Origin: JAVVFH01 sp032250585
Lineage (GTDB): Bacteria; Pseudomonadota; Gammaproteobacteria; Xanthomonadales; SZUA-36
Direction of reading: 5' to 3'
DNA length: 6,339 bases
NCBI GenBank assembly: GCA_032250585.1
Contig: JAVVFH010000205.1
Span: forward strand, 1-6,339
Shown: positions 1 to 4,529 of the stretch, one piece after another
Numbering within the stretch: position 1 is the stretch's first letter
Layout of the letters: each line of letters opens with the position of its first letter
Position numbers and translations under genes: made by a program
Notes under the pieces: model-generated
Told to the model about the DNA's origin: nothing
Database searches by the model: none
The model's input: the letters and a program-made list of their open reading frames with translations, nothing else

Positions 1-386
1 ACGAGGTGTGGAAGGTTTTGAGGAACTTTCATTCGCTTTCCTTCGCCACGGATATGAACATAACGCTCGAGCCAGCCAACGACCTGGCCAGCGACCAGGT
101 CGGGGCGAAACGCATCCTGAACGGCGTTTTCCATGAAACGCTGGTGGGCCTCAACGACCGGGAGCGAACTTTTACCTACACCATCGACGACGGTCCCGGC
201 CCGGTGGCCGCGGACGCGGTCGACAACTACGTCGGCACGGTCCGGGTGTTCCCCGTTACCGACGAAAATACGTCGTTCGTTTTATGGGAAAGCCGATACG
301 ACAGCCCCAACGATCCCGAAGTCGGCGATTTCTGCAATCCCATCTATCAGGGCCTTTTGAATGGACTCAAGAAGCATTTTTCCTGA
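1..386 (+). CDS. SRPBCC (polyketide cyclase/dehydrase-like) protein, 5' truncated
   Basis: This is the C-terminal 128 codons of a START/Bet v1-fold (SRPBCC) protein whose beginning lies outside the window. Reading starts in frame at base 3 with Glu-Val-Trp; the GTG at base 6 is the internal Val of the family's N-terminal VW..L(R)xF pattern (here VWKVLRNF), not a start. Further family-like features are the DQVGAKR strand, the ETLVGLNDRERTFTYTI segment and the C-terminal helix ending IYQGLLNGLKKHF just before the stop. SRPBCC proteins bind hydrophobic small molecules in a deep cavity; some are cyclases, many have no known ligand. No signal peptide can be judged because the start is missing. It converges on the lipocalin-like gene with 55 bp between the stops. 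The family call is fairly safe; substrate and pathway are unknown. Confidence 0.85.
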   Translation, partial: EVWKVLRNFHSLSFATDMNITLEPANDLASDQVGAKRILNGVFHETLVGLNDRERTFTYTIDDGPGPVAADAVDNYVGTVRVFPVTDENTSFVLWESRYDSPNDPEVGDFCNPIYQGLLNGLKKHFS

Positions 387-441
387 GCGATCGTTGGGTT
401 AAGCCGTGATCTTCCCGTGTTCAATCGAGGGTCCGAAGGCG
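387..441. other. Short convergent intergenic spacer, no clear terminator
   Basis: The spacer lies between the stop of the SRPBCC gene (+) and the stop of the lipocalin-like gene (-). I looked for a GC-rich hairpin followed by a T-run on either strand and found none that convinces, so termination here may be Rho-dependent or lie inside the neighbouring gene. Confidence 0.5.
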
Positions 442-870
442 TCAAGGCTGGATGCGGCGCCAGTGCTGGACGCTGCCGCTGGTGAACATCAGGCGCAGGT
501 TCGGCTCGGCGAATTCGAAGTCCGTCGGATTCAACTGGGGTTCGACGATTCGGGCGACGCCGTCGACTATTTCGACCCACCACTTCACGTCGAAGACCAG
601 CTTTTCGGCTTCGAAACGGTAAGTCCCGGCATGGCTGCGGGCCGAGGCCGTGCCGCCCGGCGCGAGCATGTCATAGGAGATGGCGAAGTGGCCGTCCTTT
701 ATCAGCATCAGCCCCGAGACTTCCGGCGAACTATCGGGGAGTTGATAAGAGACGAGTTCCCAGGCCCCTTCGAGCTCCGTCGCCGCGACGGGTTTCGTTC
801 CGGCGAGGGCGGCGCCCGTGCAAATGCACAGGCACATGGCCGTAAGTGCGATCAGTCGTTTCATGTTCAT
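442..870 (-). CDS. Exported lipocalin-like domain protein
   Basis: A 142-aa small exported protein. Residues 1-23 form a Sec signal peptide: MNMKR, then a hydrophobic stretch rich in Leu, Ala and Cys, ending ALA before Gly24. The mature part opens with LEGAWELVSYQ (33-43), the G-x-W-x-L-V-S-Y pattern of lipocalin-like domains (PF13648/PF13924 type). It continues with alternating beta-strand segments (GLMLIKDGHFAISYD, AGTYRFEAEKLVFDV) and ends in HWRRI. Such beta-barrels usually bind small hydrophobic ligands; the ligand here is unknown. The ATG at 868-870 is preferred because AGGAG lies 7 nt upstream; an extension by 18 codons to 924 would bury the signal peptide. No lipobox is evident. It diverges from the TonB-dependent receptor across 369 bp and shares a 17-nt upstream element with it. 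A conserved secreted protein of unknown function is the fallback call. Confidence 0.8.
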   Translation of the reverse strand: MNMKRLIALTAMCLCICTGAALAGTKPVAATELEGAWELVSYQLPDSSPEVSGLMLIKDGHFAISYDMLAPGGTASARSHAGTYRFEAEKLVFDVKWWVEIVDGVARIVEPQLNPTDFEFAEPNLRLMFTSGSVQHWRRIQP

Positions 871-877
871 TGCTGTT

Positions 878-882
878 CTCCT
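878..882 (-). promoter_or_regulatory. Ribosome binding site of the lipocalin-like gene
   Basis: The minus strand reads AGGAG followed by a 7-nt spacer (AACAGCA) and then ATG at 870. It fixes the start at MNMKR rather than the longer in-frame extension. A second ATG two codons later would be spaced 13 nt away and is less likely. Confidence 0.8.
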
Positions 883-896
883 GTAACAAAAAGTCG

Positions 897-913
897 TGCA
901 CGTCGTGTGAAAT
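897..913 (-). promoter_or_regulatory. Shared 17-nt element, copy upstream of lipocalin-like gene
   Basis: The minus strand reads ATTTCACACGACGTGCA, ending 26 nt before the ATG at 870. It matches the element at 1160-1176 in 15 of 17 positions; only the central dinucleotide differs (GA here, AG there). That two divergent genes carry it in the same orientation relative to themselves suggests a common regulator site or promoter element. The role is inferred; no known consensus was recognised. Confidence 0.5.
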
Positions 914-1033
914 CGTGTCGTCAACCGTCAGGGCGAGCGCGTGGGGCCGCTGATCGCGCGACTGCCCGCTTGGCCTGGCCGGCATCGGCGGGCCTCGTCT
1001 CAGCAAGAGTCGCCCCGAATTCACTTCGATATG

Positions 1034-1048
1034 TGCTGCATTGCAGCA
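1034..1048. promoter_or_regulatory. Perfect 7-bp dyad, candidate operator
   Basis: TGCTGCA and its exact reverse complement TGCAGCA flank a single T. The site lies about midway between the two divergent starts (164 nt from the lipocalin-like start, 191 nt from the receptor start). An outer dyad, ATGTGC at 1031-1036 and GCACAT at 1061-1066, overlaps its left arm, so the two could not both fold in RNA. The size fits an operator for a dimeric repressor; no regulator gene is visible in the window. Confidence 0.35.
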
Positions 1049-1159
1049 GTCAGCCTGAGTGCACATCGGCCGGGCTTTTCTTGACAAGTACATGATCTAG
1101 GTTAACAGCTTGCACAAAAATAACCATATTCATGTGAATGAATGTAGTACTATGGTCAT

Positions 1160-1176
1160 ATTTCACACAGCGTGCA
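1160..1176 (+). promoter_or_regulatory. Shared 17-nt element, copy upstream of TonB receptor
   Basis: Reads ATTTCACACAGCGTGCA, ending 63 nt before the GTG start of the receptor. It is the partner of the minus-strand element at 897-913. It sits next to an AT-rich stretch with dyads (ACCATA at 1123-1128 paired with TATGGT at 1151-1156; ATTCA-TG-TGAAT at 1128-1139), as expected for a regulated promoter. The function is inferred. Confidence 0.5.
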
Positions 1177-1224
1177 TTCGACGCGTCGTCGTAACTTCTT
1201 AACCAGCACTTACTATCTATATAA

Positions 1225-1230
1225 AGGAGG
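1225..1230 (+). promoter_or_regulatory. Strong ribosome binding site that sets a GTG start
   Basis: AGGAGG, within AAAGGAGGG, lies 9 nt before the GTG at 1240. This is close to a full anti-Shine-Dalgarno match and decides the otherwise non-standard GTG start of the receptor. The encoded N-terminus (MEKKKVEW, then a hydrophobic stretch) is a proper signal-peptide n-region, which agrees. Confidence 0.9.
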
Positions 1231-1239
1231 GTTATCCCA

Positions 1240-4200
1240 GTGGAGAAAAAGAAAGTGGAATGGTGCCGAGCAAGCCTGCTGGCCTGCACGGCTTTTACGC
1301 TGATCGGCGTTGCCGGGCTGGGTGCAAGTCCGGCACACGCGCAGTCGCAGGAAGAAGATTCAGAGCGAGGCGCGCTTGAAGAAGTCGTCGTGACGGGTTC
1401 ACGCATCAAGCGTGCGGGTCTCGAGGGGTCGACTCCGGTCACCACTGTCGAGGCGCTTGAATTCCAGATTTCCGGCTCGTCCAATGCCGAGGACCTGCTC
1501 AACACGCTGCCGCAATTTGTGCCGTCCGCGGAGGGAACTTCCCGTTCAAACTCGCCGGGAACAGGCCTCGCACTGATCGACTTGCGCGGCTTCGGGCCGC
1601 AGCGAAACCTCGTATTGGTCAACGGGCGGCGTTTCACGATCGCCGACACCTTGCAGCGGACCGATATCAATACGATTCCTTCCGCTCTGGTTGAACGCAT
1701 GGAAATCGTTACCGGCGGGTCATCGGCCGTTTATGGCTCAGATGCCATTACCGGCGTTGTGAACTTCATCATGCGTGATGACTTCGAGGGAATCGAACTC
1801 GACGCACAGACGCGATGGGACAGCCGCGATCAGACTCCGACGAACGATTTCAACCTGACTATGGGCAGTAACCTCGCGGATGGCAAAGGCAATATCGTCC
1901 TGTCGGTCAATTATCTGAAACGGGACGAACTGCTGCAGGGTGCACGCGATTTCAGTCGGACCGCCCTGGTCGATGATTTCGATGAGAACGGCAATCCCAT
2001 ACTGGTTCCCGGTGGCTCCGGCTTTGTGCCGAACTCACGTCTCTCGGGACTGCCTACGGGTTCCGCGCTGGATGTTCGCGGCCGTGAAGGCCTGGCTACC
2101 GCGCTGATCGCAGCGGGGCTGGGCGAACTCGGCGGCATCGGTTTTATTCCGGATGACAGCGGCCTCAACGTGCGGCCGTTCCAAAGCCCCGAGGATTTGT
2201 TCAATTTCGCTCCGGATAACTTTTTGCAGGTTCCTTTGGAGCGTTGGGCGATCACCGCTTTCGGGCACTACGACTTTGACGAAAAAGCCACGGGTTATGT
2301 AGAGGCGAGCTTCAGCAACAACCGAATCAACCGGGAGCAGGCCCCGTCGCCGATGAACGGCGCTTTCCTGTTCGCTGTTGACAACCCGTTTCTGAGTCCT
2401 GAAATGCAGGAAGTTCTGAGGCAGGCCGATCTGCAGGAAGGCCGGGTCGTAGGACGCGTCGCGGAGCCCGATGGAACGGTGATCGATCCCGGTGAGGTAT
2501 GTCGCTATGCGGCCGGTCCCGACCCCAGTGTCTGTGATTCCAGCCAGGGGCTTTTCGTTACCCCGGTGGTCAACGGCGCATCGTCTTTGACGACCACCCC
2601 CGGCGATGGATTCACCAACCTCAGCCTCTCGCGGCGACTCGAAGAAGCGGGTCCGCGGCGCCTTATGGACGATCGCAATGCCTGGCGCGTGGCGCTCGGC
2701 CTGCGGGGTGATCTTGGCGATTTGAGCGCCAATGCGTTTCGGAATTTGTCCTATGACATCTATTACAGCTTTGCCCGAACGGAGAATACCTCCCGGACCG
2801 AAAATGTTCCTTCGCGCAGTGGTTTCCAGAGAATGCTGCTGCCGGGTTCCGCGCCAGACGGGGGCACGCTGGGCAATATCTTTGGCCCCAATCTGTCCGA
2901 AGAGGCCGTGGAGGTTTTCAGGGTAGGGGCGACGGACATTACCATATCGCAGTTGCAGGTAGCCGCCGGCTCGATCTCAGGCGATCTTTTTGATCTGCCC
3001 GCGGGTCCGCTTGGCGCTTCCTTTGGTTTCGAGTGGCGTTCTTCAAAGGCAGGATTTACGCCGGATGAATTTCTTTCTTCCGGTGACGTGGCGGGTTTTG
3101 GCGCGCAAAGCTCGACAACCGGTAAAGTCGAAGTAAAAGAACTGTTTGGCGAGCTTCGTGCACCGCTGCTGGAGGATCTGCCTTTCATGGAGAGCTTGAC
3201 AGCGAATGCGGCGTTCCGCTGGTCTGATTACGATATCGACGCCGTTGGTTCGGTATGGACTTACCTTGGCGGCATCGAATGGCGCGTGTCACCCGACCTG
3301 GCATTGCGGGGTCAGTTCCAGCGCGCAATCCGCGCTCCGAGTGTGGGTGAACTCTTCGATGACCAGACGGAAACGGCCTTCAATGCCACTGACCCCTGTT
3401 CACTGCCGTCAGCCGCGTCGGATCCAGTGGTCAGGGAACTGTGCGTTCAAACGGGTGTGCCGGTGTCACTGGTCGGTGATCCGGGCATCCAGCCCAATAC
3501 GCAGGTCACCGCCCTGGTCGGTGGTAACCCCAATCTGGATGCCGAAGAATCCGATACCATCACTTTTGGTGCGATCATCACCCCGCAAGCCATTTCGGGC
3601 CTGATCATCACGGTGGACTATTTCGATATCAAGCTGGAAGATGCTATCGACATCCTCGCAGGTGGGGCCAGTAACGCCCTGAACCTGTGCTTTAACACCA
3701 TTCAGGACATTAACAGCGCGGCCTGCCAGTCTGTCGTTCGGAATCCCGCAAATGGCGAGATTACAACTCCGTTCAACATGCTGCTGTTCAATACCAATAT
3801 CGGTAAAATTCAAACCACGGGTATTGATCTTGGCGCCAGCTATAGTTTTGAGGCGGGTTTTGGCCTCTTCAGCGAGATCAGCAACTTCGACATCTCCGTG
3901 AACGGCACGTGGCTCGATACATTCGATGTGACGCCGGTTCAGGATCTTCCGGAGCAGGTCAATCGCTGTGCGGGTGCGTTCGGAAACAACTGCGGCTCGC
4001 CGAAGCCGGAATGGAAAGCGGTCAGCCGCGTCACCTGGGTTACGGGACCCCTGTCGCTGAGTCTGCGCCACCGTTACCTGGGTTCGGTCAGGGACGACAA
4101 GGTCGTCATCCCCCAGCGGCTTGGTATTCCGGGACCGTCGCCTGAAGACATCAACAACCCGCGGTTTGGCGACCAGCACTATCTTGATCTGTCTTTTATT

Positions 4201-4365
4201 TACGGACTGACAGAAACACTGGAATTCTACGGTGGTGTCAATAATCTGCTGGATAACGATCCTCCGGTTACCGGTGGAAGCGCGTCGCAAGCGAACACCT
4301 TTCCGAGTGTGTACGACGTTCTCGGGCCCGAGTTTTACCTGGGAGCCAAGGTCGTTTTTAATTGA
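1240..4365 (+). CDS. TonB-dependent outer-membrane receptor
   Basis: A complete 1041-aa active transporter of the outer membrane, driven by TonB-ExbBD. Residues 1-34 are a signal peptide (basic MEKKK start, cleavage after AHA). A TonB box, EEVVVTGSRI (47-56), follows almost at once, so there is no N-terminal STN signalling domain. The plug spans about 62-180, with LNTLPQF (88-94), DLRGFG (114-119), LVLVNGRR (124-131) and EIVTGGSSAVYGSDAITGVV (155-174). The barrel has the usual RAIRAPSVGELF (695-706), NPNLDAEESDTITFG (763-777), VDYFDIKLEDAI and VNNLLDNDPP near the end. All eight mature cysteines come in close pairs (421/432, 720/735, 817/829, 910/918), probably disulfides in surface loops. The last residues are VVFN, so the usual terminal aromatic is penultimate. 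The ligand cannot be read from sequence; the downstream secreted peptidase hints at a peptide. A strong ribosome binding site precedes the GTG start. Confidence 0.97.
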   Translation: MEKKKVEWCRASLLACTAFTLIGVAGLGASPAHAQSQEEDSERGALEEVVVTGSRIKRAGLEGSTPVTTVEALEFQISGSSNAEDLLNTLPQFVPSAEGTSRSNSPGTGLALIDLRGFGPQRNLVLVNGRRFTIADTLQRTDINTIPSALVERMEIVTGGSSAVYGSDAITGVVNFIMRDDFEGIELDAQTRWDSRDQTPTNDFNLTMGSNLADGKGNIVLSVNYLKRDELLQGARDFSRTALVDDFDENGNPILVPGGSGFVPNSRLSGLPTGSALDVRGREGLATALIAAGLGELGGIGFIPDDSGLNVRPFQSPEDLFNFAPDNFLQVPLERWAITAFGHYDFDEKATGYVEASFSNNRINREQAPSPMNGAFLFAVDNPFLSPEMQEVLRQADLQEGRVVGRVAEPDGTVIDPGEVCRYAAGPDPSVCDSSQGLFVTPVVNGASSLTTTPGDGFTNLSLSRRLEEAGPRRLMDDRNAWRVALGLRGDLGDLSANAFRNLSYDIYYSFARTENTSRTENVPSRSGFQRMLLPGSAPDGGTLGNIFGPNLSEEAVEVFRVGATDITISQLQVAAGSISGDLFDLPAGPLGASFGFEWRSSKAGFTPDEFLSSGDVAGFGAQSSTTGKVEVKELFGELRAPLLEDLPFMESLTANAAFRWSDYDIDAVGSVWTYLGGIEWRVSPDLALRGQFQRAIRAPSVGELFDDQTETAFNATDPCSLPSAASDPVVRELCVQTGVPVSLVGDPGIQPNTQVTALVGGNPNLDAEESDTITFGAIITPQAISGLIITVDYFDIKLEDAIDILAGGASNALNLCFNTIQDINSAACQSVVRNPANGEITTPFNMLLFNTNIGKIQTTGIDLGASYSFEAGFGLFSEISNFDISVNGTWLDTFDVTPVQDLPEQVNRCAGAFGNNCGSPKPEWKAVSRVTWVTGPLSLSLRHRYLGSVRDDKVVIPQRLGIPGPSPEDINNPRFGDQHYLDLSFIYGLTETLEFYGGVNNLLDNDPPVTGGSASQANTFPSVYDVLGPEFYLGAKVVFN

Positions 4366-4376
4366 TCGAGCGTTGT

Positions 4377-4405
4377 GGACAGCGCCCCGTCTCCGGGCGT
4401 GGTCC
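4377..4405 (+). other. Stem-loop just after the receptor stop codon
   Basis: GGAC-A-GCGCCC pairs with GGGCGT-G-GTCC around a 7-nt loop: 4 bp, one A/G mismatch, then 6 bp including one G-U. It begins 11 nt after the TGA. No T-run follows, so it is not an intrinsic terminator; a 3'-end protecting or processing structure is possible. Confidence 0.45.
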
Positions 4406-4441
4406 AGATACGCGGGGATATCCGTTTTCTGAACGAGCGGC

Positions 4442-4459
4442 TTTATCCCGATTTATCCC
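4442..4459. repeat. Tandem TTTATCCC direct repeat with 10-nt period
   Basis: TTTATCCC occurs at 4442-4449 and again at 4452-4459, separated by GA, which puts the copies one helical turn apart on the same DNA face. It directly abuts the terminator stem. TTATCCC also occurs between the Shine-Dalgarno sequence and GTG of the receptor (1232-1238). It could be a pair of protein half-sites or chance. Confidence 0.35.
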
Positions 4460-4460
4460 T

Positions 4461-4490
4461 GCGGTGGCCCTGAACGGGCCATCGCTTTTT
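4461..4490 (+). terminator. Rho-independent terminator between receptor and S9 peptidase
   Basis: GCGGTGGCCC (4461-4470) pairs over 10 bp (one G-T) with GGGCCATCGC (4476-4485) around the loop TGAAC, immediately followed by TTTTT (4486-4490). It works for plus-strand transcripts only; the reverse side has no T-run. It lies 95 nt after the receptor stop but only 35 nt before the GTG of the S9 peptidase. It therefore either ends the receptor transcript or acts as an attenuator in the peptidase leader. Confidence 0.9.
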
Positions 4491-4505
4491 CACTTTCCGG
4501 GCAGC

Positions 4506-4529
4506 ATGGCGGGTAAAACATCAACGTGA
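4506..4529 (+). other. Possible 7-codon leader ORF overlapping the peptidase start
   Basis: ATG at 4506 opens a frame coding MAGKTST whose TGA (4527-4529) overlaps the GTG of the S9 peptidase (4526-4528) in a GTGA junction. Such an overlap can couple translation by re-initiation, which would help a GTG start that has a poor ribosome site. The mini-ORF itself has no good Shine-Dalgarno sequence, so this is only a candidate. Confidence 0.25.

Larger units (their letters stand above)
871..1239. other. Divergent intergenic region between lipocalin-like gene and TonB receptor
   Basis: These 369 bp hold both divergent promoters. The left part (about 915-1080) is GC-rich and the right part (about 1084-1240) is AT-rich. 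I see a 17-nt element repeated in inverted orientation (897-913 and 1160-1176), a perfect 7-bp dyad at 1034-1048, a weak terminator-like hairpin at 1052-1076 followed by TTTCTT, and overlapping dyads around 1123-1156. A TTGACA occurs at 1081-1086, but no good -10 hexamer follows at 16-18 bp, so I do not call a sigma-70 promoter. No small protein-coding gene is convincing: the open frames here are antisense shadows or lack ribosome binding sites. Confidence 0.7.

Noticed and set aside
6..8. GTG as a true start of the SRPBCC gene
   Set aside because: The Val-Trp at this point belongs to the conserved N-terminal motif of the domain, the frame is open to the left edge, and no ribosome site fits.
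406..1095. Long plus-strand open frame of 229 codons
   Set aside because: It is largely antisense to the lipocalin-like gene, has no ribosome binding site or recognisable domain, and its composition is Arg/Ala/Gly-rich as in shadow frames of GC-rich DNA.
1081..1109. Sigma-70 promoter starting at TTGACA
   Set aside because: The -35 hexamer is perfect, but at 16-18 bp spacing there is no acceptable -10 hexamer, so I do not annotate it as a promoter.
1133..1167. CRP-type site from TGTGA and TCACA
   Set aside because: The half-sites are 25 nt apart instead of 6, so they cannot form one CRP dimer site.
1276..1287. LLAC as a lipoprotein signal (lipobox) in the receptor
   Set aside because: The Cys is at residue 16 with almost no hydrophobic stretch before it; the hydrophobic region continues after it to a good AHA cleavage site at 34.
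1050..1700. Minus-strand open frame of 216 codons over the receptor 5' end
   Set aside because: It overlaps the receptor signal peptide and plug, whose protein motifs are unmistakable; the antisense translation is Ser/Arg/Pro-rich without family features.
3466..4290. Minus-strand open frame of 274 codons inside the receptor
   Set aside because: It is fully antisense to barrel strands with strong TonB-receptor motifs; it has no start signal and no domain.
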